From positions 1-64,000 of the forward strand of contig CALLMM010000002.1 in NCBI GenBank assembly GCA_938005745.1: DNA of 64,000 nucleotides, read 5' to 3'. Made by a program: the position numbers and the translations under genes. This document shows, piece by piece, positions 28,801 to 35,836 of this stretch. A model generated the notes under the pieces. It was not told where the DNA came from. It was given only the letters and a program-made list of their open reading frames with translations, and ran no database searches. The DNA comes from an uncultured Chthonomonadales bacterium (GTDB lineage Bacteria > Armatimonadota > Chthonomonadetes > Chthonomonadales > CAJBBX01). Within the stretch, counting starts at the first letter, position 1; each line of letters begins with the position of its first letter.

Positions 28801-29201
28801 CCGGACAGTCGTTCAGTTCCGTCTCGGTGATGGCAGTGATCGTCCTGACCGGCATGGACATCACCACTGCCATTCTGCTGATAGACTTGATCATGAAGTA
28901 TCGCGAGCAGGGCGTGCCGCGTAACCGGGCGGTGATCGAGGCGTGTCCGCAGCGGCTGCGTCCGATCCTGATGACCTCCCTGATCACTATCATCACCCTC
29001 TCTCCGGTGGCGTTCGCCCCGAAGACCGGCATTGACGCCTATCAGCCGCTGGGCACGGTGGTGATCGGCGGGCTGATCGTCGGGACGTTCCTGAGCCTGC
29101 TGGACATCCCGCTGATGCACACGATGGTGGACGACGTCATACGCTGGTGGCAGGTGAAAGTGCTACGGCGCGATCCCGCCTCCCTGCCCCCTGTCGAATA
29201 G
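25890..29201 (+). CDS. RND family efflux transporter, inner-membrane pump
   Basis: 1103 residues with the twelve-helix RND layout: TM1 near residues 22-42, a large periplasmic loop, TM2-6 from about 350, a second loop and TM7-12. The TM4 proton-relay motif reads GRLVDDSIIDIHAVERHL with paired aspartates, as in the hydrophobe/amphiphile (HAE) pumps; CusA-type metal pumps have one. The fused-adaptor evidence (two heavy-metal-binding domains in the neighbour) nevertheless points to metal. TM10 segment residues GMDITTAILLIDLIM fit the family. It forms a tripartite pump with the flanking adaptor and TolC-like channel genes. Confidence 0.9.
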   Translation: MTEREPPPSGGFNIIRWSIDHPYAVISFYLAVIVLAVIAVWQYMPRRFMPYVESPMIGVVSMMPGWSAEEMETYISKPIEERMINIPHVRFIRSTSQEGFSIVSLEFPYGTDMDRAVVDVQALLNVIQADLPMTGANLKPSWVLKIDPLNLPVLGLSLTGDSRWDMKRLRELADNEISNRLKTAGKNVFAVQVWGGYRRQMQVIVDRKKLAAFGISILQVRDALDRQNIARPAGALTSGDHETIVRVDTLGRDPQTLLNYPIADVDGRTIYLRDVARVEDGYYERRSGYRHYYREGDPNGGVPRSDQAIGISVLQSPDASSPEVIQSVMTEVAKIEKDYPGVRLRIAYDNSLFVGVLMKNMVEELGMAVLLTGIAILMFLGNWRSTIIAMVDIPVSLAIALLFLIPMGMTLNSSTLIGLLLAIGRLVDDSIIDIHAVERHLRMGKDSRTAAVDGITEVRTAVAASTFMLCLALTPLLFCGGIVEEMFVGLVWPLIIALLASFFESLTLTALMAAHLLKPHDDPRVIRERQSPFYRFVILPFQRILDHTEAGYARLIRWMLRNRFANMARILATILIGFGFYYFIGSEMMPLADVGQAYLSLEMQPGSSYAATEDAVRKLETILQKYPELRSASIEIGFEGGPGYTSGAYFNGYSMSLVNGASAMLTFSDKDTRRRDIWTIMDGIVHEATQTIPGIRRLQIKEMGSDVMASSAAPIQLLVYGPDLKIVSMLAEQVAEIARRQVPDIYQVATSWGMQQPGYTLKIDPRRAMEHGLTVAEIADQAYYAMRGGFTAEFFRLENRRQSTVLVRYEESDRATPADLEQMTLTAPDGRQVPLKSVASLQYRESPTLIEHDNFRRVVSVMGYYRKADYHPPWADPHAPVFNRPSMDVSMDLMMRAQTQLNWPPGYGIEVRGDMTQMMDSFRRLLAGLGFAMLFIFLVLVAQFKGFIQPAQMLFSLPLELSGVFIALWLAGQSFSSVSVMAVIVLTGMDITTAILLIDLIMKYREQGVPRNRAVIEACPQRLRPILMTSLITIITLSPVAFAPKTGIDAYQPLGTVVIGGLIVGTFLSLLDIPLMHTMVDDVIRWWQVKVLRRDPASLPPVE

Positions 29202-29212
29202 GAGAAAAGGTC

Positions 29213-30589
29213 ATGCAGAAAGACAACACCAGCCGTTTCCGGTCGTCCGTGCGGACCGCCCCGCTGTTTCGCAGCATACTGTGGCTGATCCCTCTGCTGC
29301 TCGCCTCCGGCGACGGACGAGCACAGGAGAGCCTGCCTGCCGGGCGCCCCGACGTCTCCGGCTCCCTGACGATGCGGCAGGCGGTCGAGATCGGACTGAA
29401 GGAGAGCCTCCTCCTGCGCGCGGTGCGGGAGGAGGCAGGCGCAGCCTCCGCCGAGACCCGCGCCGCACGCAGCCAGACCCGCCCTCAGGTCTACGCCAGC
29501 GCCTATCTCAGCGCCGGAGATATGGACCGTATCCTCTCAGGTGCGCCTGACGGGATGCCGACCGGCAGCCAGATGGTTCCGCCGAAGGGCTACGCCGCCC
29601 AGAGCCTGTCGCTGATGGTTCCGCTCTACACCGGAGGACGCCTGCAGAATCGAGTACGCGCCGCGGCTGCCCGCGAACAGGCGGCTGTCACCGATATCCG
29701 CGAGATGCAGGCGGAGGTCGCGCTGCAAATTCGGGAAGCCTATCTGCGGGCGCTGCTGGCGGACGAACTGGCGAAGGCGGCGCAGGCGCGTCTGGACGCC
29801 GCACAGGCTCTTCTGGAGACGACTCGTGCGCAGGCGGAGGCGGGAAAGACCATCGAAGCGGCAATGCTTCGCGTGCAGGCGGAGGTCGCCAGCGCGCAGC
29901 AGGAGCGCACGATGGCGCGCAACGATCGAGAGAAGGCTCTCCTGGAATTGAAGAACGCGATGGGCATCCGTCTCGACTCGCAGATCACGCTGACCGATAC
30001 GATGACCTTCTCCACGCCGCAGGGGGATCTGAACGGATCGCTGGCGCAAGCCCTGCGCTCCCGCCCGGAGATTCTGGCGGCACGTTCCCGACTGCAGGCT
30101 GCGAGAGCGCAGACCGAAGCCGCCCGTGGATCGCTTCAGCCGCAGGTCTACGCCGCGGTGATGGCGGACGCCTTTGCCTCGCAAGAGATGAAAGGCGGCA
30201 CGGGCTATACGGTGGGAATCACGCTCAATCTTCCGCTGTTTGACGGCGGAATGCGCCGGGCGGAGATCGCCGGAGCGCGCGCGATGCAGACCCGCGCCGA
30301 AGCGCAGCTGCGCGAGGCGGAGCAGCGGGTCGCTCTGCAGGTGCGTCAGGCATGGCTGGATATGGAGACGGCTGCGCAAAACTACCGGACGGCGCAGGCA
30401 GGCGTGCGGGCAGCGGAATCCTCCTATGAGGTGATTGCGCTGCGGGTCGCCAATCAGAAGAGCATTCTGGTTGAACAATTGGATGCGCTGGCGGCATTGA
30501 CGCAGGCGCGCGCCGCGCTGGCGCAGGCGGTCTTCGACTCGTCCATGGCGAACGCCAGGCTGCTGCGGGCGCAGGGGCAGACGCAATAA
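29213..30589 (+). CDS. TolC-like outer membrane efflux protein
   Basis: 458 residues from the ATG at 29213, with GGAGAAAAGG just upstream and only 11 bp after the pump stop. A signal peptide (to about residue 40, ending GDGRAQ) is followed by two repeats of the outer-membrane-factor helical hairpin, rich in Ala, Gln and Arg, with characteristic LTMRQAVEIGLKES and SLAQALRSRPEILAARSRLQ openings of each half. It trimerises into the outer-membrane channel of the RND system, which implies a diderm envelope. Confidence 0.88.
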   Translation: MQKDNTSRFRSSVRTAPLFRSILWLIPLLLASGDGRAQESLPAGRPDVSGSLTMRQAVEIGLKESLLLRAVREEAGAASAETRAARSQTRPQVYASAYLSAGDMDRILSGAPDGMPTGSQMVPPKGYAAQSLSLMVPLYTGGRLQNRVRAAAAREQAAVTDIREMQAEVALQIREAYLRALLADELAKAAQARLDAAQALLETTRAQAEAGKTIEAAMLRVQAEVASAQQERTMARNDREKALLELKNAMGIRLDSQITLTDTMTFSTPQGDLNGSLAQALRSRPEILAARSRLQAARAQTEAARGSLQPQVYAAVMADAFASQEMKGGTGYTVGITLNLPLFDGGMRRAEIAGARAMQTRAEAQLREAEQRVALQVRQAWLDMETAAQNYRTAQAGVRAAESSYEVIALRVANQKSILVEQLDALAALTQARAALAQAVFDSSMANARLLRAQGQTQ

Positions 30590-30666
30590 TTTCACGGGGA
30601 AGGAGACCGCCGGCTCTTTCGCGAACAGCACACTGACCAGAACCAGACAGGAGAGGGGAACTCCCC

Positions 30667-32013
30667 ATGAATATCTACAAGGTGCAGGCGTTCGGGGCGA
30701 CCGGAGACGGACGCTTCAACGACGGTCCCTCCATTCAACGCGCCATTGATACCTGCCATGCCAACGGCGGGGGGCAGGTGCTTCTTCCGGCAGGACGCAC
30801 CTACCTCTCCGGAACCATCGCGCTCAAATCCCATGTCGAACTGCGGATCGAACGGGGCGCGACCCTGCAGGCAAGCTGGAACCCGGCGGACTACGACCAT
30901 GCGCTGCTCTCCACCGCGCTCTCCGGCGGACGACCGGACGCCTTCCCAGCCTTCGCCCTGATCACCGCCGACCGCGCCGAGAATATCGCCGTCACCGGCG
31001 GGGGCGTGATTGACGGCGCGGGACGCTACTACGTCGAGGAGGATACGGGCTACATCTACCGGATGAAGCCGAACCGCCCGTTCACCCTCTATCTGATCGG
31101 CAGCCGCAACATCACGATCAACGATGTTACATTGCGGGACGGCGCGCTCTGGACGATCCGATTGACCGGATGCGAGGACGCCGTGATCCACGGCGTCCGC
31201 ATTCAGAACGACCTGAAGTTACCCAACAACGATGGAATTGATCTGGATCGCTGCCGCTATGTGCGTATCAGCGACTGCCATATCGTCTGCGGCGACGACT
31301 GCATCGCGCTCAAAGCCTGTCAGGAGTCGGAGGGAATGGGCGCGTGCGAGAACATCACCGTCACCGGCTGCACCCTGATCTCCACCTCCTCCGCGCTGAT
31401 GGTCGGGTGCGAGTGCCGCGCTCCGATGCGCAACGTCATCTTCGACTCCTGTGTGGTGCAGGCGAGCCATCGCGGGCTGGCGATCCACCTGAGCGAAGAG
31501 TGCGATGTGGAGAACGTCCTCTTCTCCAACATGATCGTCGAGACGCGGCTTTTCCATGAAGGATGGTGGGGGCGGGGCGAGCCGATCTATGTGGTTGCGC
31601 TGCCCTGGACGGCGGAGCATACCGTCGGACATGTGCGCCGCGTCCGCTTCGTGAACGTGCTGGCGCGCTCCGAAAACGGCGTGGTGGTCGTCGGGACGGA
31701 TTCGCGCAACATCGAGGAGCTTCTGTTCGAAAATGTGCGCGTGGAACTGGACCGATGGTCGAAGTGGGAGGGAGGCAGGCTCGACCTGCGTCCCAATCCC
31801 GGCGAGCAGATGCCGGCATCTCCCACCAACGGTTTCCTGCTGAAGAACGCGCGGGATGTCACCGTGCGCAACTGCTCCGTCGTTTGGGGAAAGAGTCGGG
31901 CAGAGGAGTTCCGACATGCGCTGCTGGCGGAGAGCGTCGAGGGGCTGAACCTGGAGGGCTTTCGGGGAGCGAGCGCGCAGCCGGATCGGTACGAAGCCGT
32001 CCTGCAGCGATGA
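30667..32013 (+). CDS. glycoside hydrolase family 28 (polygalacturonase-like)
   Basis: 448 residues, no signal peptide seen. The right-handed beta-helix family opens with VQAFGATGDGRFNDGPSIQ. Catalytic signatures are NNDGIDLD (first Asp) and GDDCIALK (paired Asp). The third family motif with a conserved His (GHG) is replaced by STSSALMVGCE, as in some bacterial subgroups, so specificity may be for an unusual galacturonide or rhamnogalacturonan. The gene stands alone on the plus strand after the efflux operon and converges with 32070-33005; a hairpin at 32019-32048 separates them. Confidence 0.82.
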   Translation: MNIYKVQAFGATGDGRFNDGPSIQRAIDTCHANGGGQVLLPAGRTYLSGTIALKSHVELRIERGATLQASWNPADYDHALLSTALSGGRPDAFPAFALITADRAENIAVTGGGVIDGAGRYYVEEDTGYIYRMKPNRPFTLYLIGSRNITINDVTLRDGALWTIRLTGCEDAVIHGVRIQNDLKLPNNDGIDLDRCRYVRISDCHIVCGDDCIALKACQESEGMGACENITVTGCTLISTSSALMVGCECRAPMRNVIFDSCVVQASHRGLAIHLSEECDVENVLFSNMIVETRLFHEGWWGRGEPIYVVALPWTAEHTVGHVRRVRFVNVLARSENGVVVVGTDSRNIEELLFENVRVELDRWSKWEGGRLDLRPNPGEQMPASPTNGFLLKNARDVTVRNCSVVWGKSRAEEFRHALLAESVEGLNLEGFRGASAQPDRYEAVLQR

Positions 32014-32018
32014 AAGAC

Positions 32019-32048
32019 AACGGGGCAGATCCGCCGATCTTCCCCGTT
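32019..32048. terminator. bidirectional hairpin between convergent genes
   Basis: AACGGGG-C-AGATC pairs with GATCT-T-CCCCGTT around a four-base loop, with one mismatch. It lies between the GH28 stop (32013) and the end of the minus-strand repeat protein (32070). T-runs are short, so efficiency is uncertain. Confidence 0.55.
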
Positions 32049-32069
32049 ATCTATGAGCCAGCCGCCCCC

Positions 32070-33005
32070 TTAACGCGGGCGTCGCACGGTGAAACGTACG
32101 CGGGAGGTGGCAAGGATCTCCCGACCGTGAAGCGCATCTACCGCCGTCTCGTAGTCCCCCGGTGACAGCGAGAAGCTGCTGCTGAAGGCGTTTCGGCGCG
32201 TGTCCACGATCCGATCCTCGATCTGACGCCCGTTGAGGAAGACGCGAATACGCACCCGGGTGGCGTTGGTTTCGCCCATAATGCCGGTACGGATGCTGCG
32301 TATCTCCTCATCGGGGTCCGGCTCGGTGATGCGAAGATACGGGTCGCGGGGCGGTCGGTTCTCCCAGTAGCCCTGGCGCAGTTCGGTCGTGTCGCGGGAG
32401 GTGTTGACGTTGGTCATGCGAATGCCGTCCGAGATACGGGAGACCTGATAGACCTCTCCGGCAATATGGATACGTCCGTTGCGGAAGGAGCCGGTCTGCC
32501 CCCTGCGGCTGCTGCGCAGAAGGATGGTGCGCTCCACGCGCCCGTTGCTGTCTATTTTCACCTCCACATCGCCGTCATAGTAGTCGCTGTAGCCGTGAAA
32601 CGTCCCGACCGCCCAGCCAGGAGGTCGGACCCCGAAGTCTCCGTCGGTCACGGGCCAGTCGTTACTGCCTGTGGCACGGAACGTCGTTACATCGCCCCGG
32701 TCAGAGACCTTGACGGTTACGATCCCGGAGCGTCGCCGCTCCACATCGAAGCGGTCTCTGCCAAAGATGATCCTGCCATCCCCCCAGGAGCCTTCGCTCA
32801 ACTCCGCGTCGCCTCTGCCTTTGCGAACGGCGCGCTCCACCCGACCGTCCCGAGAGATGCGTAGCCATACATCCAGACCGTACTTATCGTTGTAACCCCG
32901 AAACGTCCCCACCGCCCACGACGGCGGACGCTCCGTCTGTGCCGCCGCTGCCCCCATCAGCAGGAACGCGCAGACGACTGGCAGCATCCATCTCCCGACC
33001 TTCAT
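32070..33005 (-). CDS. secreted protein with tandem WAVGTF repeats
   Basis: 311 residues; signal peptide MKVGRWMLPVVCAFLLMGAA with cleavage near AAAQ. The mature part contains two copies of a roughly 90-residue unit, each starting with (S/G)WAVGTF-x-GY-x-D-x-Y and containing GRVER and a Gly-rich strand, followed by a different beta-rich C-terminal domain (VRIRVFLNGRQIEDRIVD) of fibronectin-like appearance. I do not recognise the repeat family. Neighbouring minus-strand genes are also small exported proteins of unknown function. Confidence 0.65.
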   Translation of the reverse strand: MKVGRWMLPVVCAFLLMGAAAAQTERPPSWAVGTFRGYNDKYGLDVWLRISRDGRVERAVRKGRGDAELSEGSWGDGRIIFGRDRFDVERRRSGIVTVKVSDRGDVTTFRATGSNDWPVTDGDFGVRPPGWAVGTFHGYSDYYDGDVEVKIDSNGRVERTILLRSSRRGQTGSFRNGRIHIAGEVYQVSRISDGIRMTNVNTSRDTTELRQGYWENRPPRDPYLRITEPDPDEEIRSIRTGIMGETNATRVRIRVFLNGRQIEDRIVDTRRNAFSSSFSLSPGDYETAVDALHGREILATSRVRFTVRRPR

Positions 33006-33130
33006 CCTCTATCCTCCAAGTTCGAGACGGCTGTCATATTGATGCCGTATCTCTCTGTTATCGTCCTGTCTGGACGTTGCGACACTGTGAACGTGACAGA
33101 AACATCTGAAGCGCAGGCGCGCCTCCGGCA

Positions 33131-33907
33131 TCAGGGCAGACGGCGGAAGATCACCGACCCCGTATCCACCGGGAGCAGCAGGATCAGCTTCCCGTCCTGC
33201 AGCAGAAAACGGCTGGCGCGCTGAAGCTCCCGAGCATACGAATCGGCGATGGAACCCGGCGGATTCATGGCGCGGGTCATCGCCAGCCTCCCGGCAGAGA
33301 AGGAGCCGTCTTTTCCCGCAGAGTAGGAGCCTCGAAAACGATTGATTCCGGCGTTGCCGGCGATCGTTCCATCCGCGCCGAACTCTACCGTCAGCTTCTC
33401 GTTCTGATAGGGCTTGAGAACCTTATCGTCGTTGTAGACGATCTCCTCCAGCGCCCACTTCGTTCCCGACAGCGGATCTGCGGCAGACCGCTCTGCCGGA
33501 ACGCAGACCATCCGCGTTACCGTGCGCTCCCTGCGCGGCGTGTTGCTGCGGGTGGTCGTAAAGGTCAACCCTTCCGGGGTGCGCCTCACTCGCGACAGGT
33601 AGATGATAACGGTTCCCTCCGCCGTGCGGCGGGTCAGGATATAGCGTCCCATGCTCCCCGTCATACGGTATCGGGTCTCTTTGCCGTCGCTGATGACCGT
33701 ATACTGTCCGCCGTCAGCCTAAATGAACATGCTTTTCGGTTTGATAACGGTCGGTCCCTTGATCCTCCGACTGCTGTTGAGGATGTAGGTCTCCGTTGTC
33801 AGGGACTGCACCTTCCAGCGCCCCTGAAGATCGTCCGCGTTCGCGTGTCGCGCAGGCGCGCAGAGCAGTCCGATCAGCGCCAGAGACGCCAGAGCATAGC
33901 TACGCAT
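33131..33907 (-). pseudogene. META-domain secreted protein interrupted by in-frame TAG
   Basis: Reading from the ATG at 33907, a signal peptide (ALIGLLCAPARHANA) and the start of a mature domain (DLQGRWKVQSLTTETY) run 62 residues to a TAG at 33721-33719. The same frame continues without another stop to 33131, encoding about 196 more residues with a second beta domain and a C-terminal META/HslJ-type domain (LSGTKWALEEIV, TVEFGADGTIAGNAG). A CAG-to-TAG change would restore a 258-residue secreted protein. Translation of the distal part alone (ATG at 33664) would lack the signal peptide. Either a recent nonsense mutation, a sequence error or amber readthrough. Confidence 0.75.
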
Positions 33908-34009
33908 TCTAAAAGCCTCCTTGCGAGAGAGGGGCAGAGCGGCGATCCTCCCTCTCCGAGAGAAGGACGAGAGACATCGCCGGATTGTTCGGGCGGTCGA
34001 AATCTGCCC

Positions 34010-34471
34010 CTACTGGTCGTCGGCGTTGTTGCGGAAGATACGGGCATAGCGGACGGCGACTCCGGCAGGCACATCCAGCGTTTTGAAGACCTTGCGGTCG
34101 CCGTCCATGCGTATCTCCAGCGTCACGGTGCGCGCGGAGGCTCCCTGATTGCGAATGTAGACATAGTAGGGACTGGAGGAGGCCTCCGAGTTGGTGGTAA
34201 AGGTGATCGTTGTTTTATCAGTGATGAAGACCCGGACGCAGCCAAACGCCTCCTGATCGTCCCGACAGGCTCCCGGATCGGTCGCAGCCCCCTCCTTCGG
34301 TGAGATAATCAGATCGAGATCGTTGACATGGATAGAGGTGATGGAGACCTCCGCCGCCGAGTTGCGTCCGATGACCGCGCTGACGCCGCTGCCGCAGCCC
34401 ATGAGGAAGGGAGCCAGAGCGAACAGCGTCAATGCCGCCGCAAGGCGCAGAAAGGTTGACAGTGATTTCAT
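34010..34471 (-). CDS. small lipoprotein of unknown function
   Basis: 153 residues. The signal peptide ends in the lipobox LMGC (Cys26). The mature protein is beta-rich (VSITSIHVNDLDLIISP, TTITFTTNSEAS, RTVTLEIRMDGDRKVFKTLD) with two further Cys (CRDDQEAFGC) that may form a disulphide. The family is not recognised. It has a good promoter at 34542-34570 and may be transcribed together with the broken META-domain gene downstream. Confidence 0.6.
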   Translation of the reverse strand: MKSLSTFLRLAAALTLFALAPFLMGCGSGVSAVIGRNSAAEVSITSIHVNDLDLIISPKEGAATDPGACRDDQEAFGCVRVFITDKTTITFTTNSEASSSPYYVYIRNQGASARTVTLEIRMDGDRKVFKTLDVPAGVAVRYARIFRNNADDQ

Positions 34472-34541
34472 CGTCTCTCCTTACTTTTGTGCGGAATCGC
34501 TGTGGATGGACAGACCCGTCCCGATTCTGGCGATGCCTGCC

Positions 34542-34570
34542 TATATAGTAACGTTCCACAGAACTGTTAA
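34542..34570 (-). promoter_or_regulatory. sigma-70-type promoter for the 34471 lipoprotein
   Basis: On the minus strand TTAACA (34570-34565, five of six) and TATATA (34547-34542, five of six) are separated by 17 bp. Initiation near 34535 gives a 64-nt leader. The rest of the 325-bp gap 34472-34796 holds only a GCTCCCTGG direct repeat near 34690-34720 and the ribosome-binding site of the next gene. Confidence 0.6.
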
Positions 34571-34796
34571 TACTCCCAGTTTCCTGCCGGCGCGCCTTTT
34601 TCCTGCCGCCATTGCAGCGTCCCTCTCCGCGAAGCCGTCATCTGCGCCGGCGAAAGGCAGTCGGCGCGTCCCGGACATCGCCCGGAGAAGCTCCCTGGAT
34701 CAGGCTCCCTGGTCTGTGTTTTACGGTCGGGATCGCCTCCGCTTTCGCAGGGAAACCCGGCTTGGCAGGTCGAACCTACGATCAGGAGGCAGGAGA

Positions 34797-35822
34797 ATGA
34801 GCGCAACACCCCGTGAACTGGTCTATCAGACCCTCAACTTTGAAGACCCCGCCCGCGCGCCGCGCCAGCTATGGACGCTGCCCTGGGCGCAGGTACATCA
34901 CCCGGACGCGCTGCAGGCGATCCGCGCTGAGTTCCCCGACGATATTCAGGGGATCGGCGGACATCTGCGCGAGCTTCCCCGCACGCAGGGAGACCCGACC
35001 CGGATCGGCATCTATGTGGACGACTGGGGATGCGTCTTTACCAACATTCAGGACGGCGTGATCGGCGAGGTGAAAGACCCGCTGATTCAGGACTGGAGCG
35101 CCGATCTGCATAAAGTCCATATCCCCCGCGAATGGCTTACCATAGACCTGGACGCCATCAATCGCGACTGCGCCGCCACCGACCGGTTTACGATGGCGGG
35201 AGCCTGCCCGCGCCCCTTCGAGCAGCTTCAGTTCCTGCGCGGCACCGAGAACCTCTACATGGATCTGCTCGATCCGCCGCCCGCCCTGCAGCGCTTTCTG
35301 AAGGAGATGCACGCCTTCTACTGCCAGCTTCTGGAAGCCTGGGCGAAGACCGAGGTGGACGCGCTGATGTTTATGGACGACTGGGGATCGCAGAACAGCC
35401 TGCTCATCAGTCCACGGCTGTGGCGCGCTCTCTTCAAGCCGCTCTACCGGGACTACGCCCAGATCGCGCACGGCGCAGGCAAGAGGATCTTCATGCACTC
35501 CGACGGGCATATCCTCGCCATCTATCCCGACCTGATCGAGATCGGCATAGACGCCCTCAACTCCCAGCTGTTCTGCATGGGGATCGAGAACCTGAAGCCG
35601 TTCGCCGGCAGGATCACCTTCTGGGGGGAGATAGACCGGCAGAACCTGCTGCCCAACGCCACCCCCGACGAGATCACCGAGGCGGTGCGCCGCGTCCATG
35701 CGAACCTCTGGGCGAACGGGGGGTGCTTCGCGCAGTGCGAGTTCGGCGCGGGCGCAAAGCCGGAGAACGTCCGGCAGGTCTTCCTCGCATGGCAGCAGTT
35801 GACGAGCCGCGAGGAGGCGTAG
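34797..35822 (+). CDS. uroporphyrinogen decarboxylase (URO-D) family methyltransferase-like protein
   Basis: 341 residues from the ATG at 34797, preceded by AGGAGGCAGGAG. The sequence follows the URO-D/MtaA TIM barrel (RELVYQTLNFEDPARAPRQ, FMDDWGSQNSLLISPRLWR, IFMHSDGHILAIYPDLIEIG, FWGEIDRQNLLP). Many homologues outside haem synthesis are thought to be corrinoid-dependent methyltransferases or carbohydrate-linked enzymes of unknown substrate; the gene context here (glycosidases) does not suggest haem synthesis. The six-hairpin glycosidase gene follows after 14 bp and is probably co-transcribed. Confidence 0.8.
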   Translation: MSATPRELVYQTLNFEDPARAPRQLWTLPWAQVHHPDALQAIRAEFPDDIQGIGGHLRELPRTQGDPTRIGIYVDDWGCVFTNIQDGVIGEVKDPLIQDWSADLHKVHIPREWLTIDLDAINRDCAATDRFTMAGACPRPFEQLQFLRGTENLYMDLLDPPPALQRFLKEMHAFYCQLLEAWAKTEVDALMFMDDWGSQNSLLISPRLWRALFKPLYRDYAQIAHGAGKRIFMHSDGHILAIYPDLIEIGIDALNSQLFCMGIENLKPFAGRITFWGEIDRQNLLPNATPDEITEAVRRVHANLWANGGCFAQCEFGAGAKPENVRQVFLAWQQLTSREEA

Positions 35823-35836
35823 AGGAGCGCAGAGGC

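Noticed and set aside
26535..29120. 861-codon antisense frame across the RND pump
   Set aside because: His/Arg/Asp-rich low-complexity composition typical of a shadow frame; the sense strand is an unmistakable pump.
34768..34785. GGTCGAACC resembling a tRNA T-arm
   Set aside because: No acceptor, D or anticodon arms fit around it.
34472..34796. Cobalamin riboswitch upstream of the URO-D-like gene
   Set aside because: Looked for because of possible corrinoid chemistry; no B12-box or kissing-loop pattern was seen.
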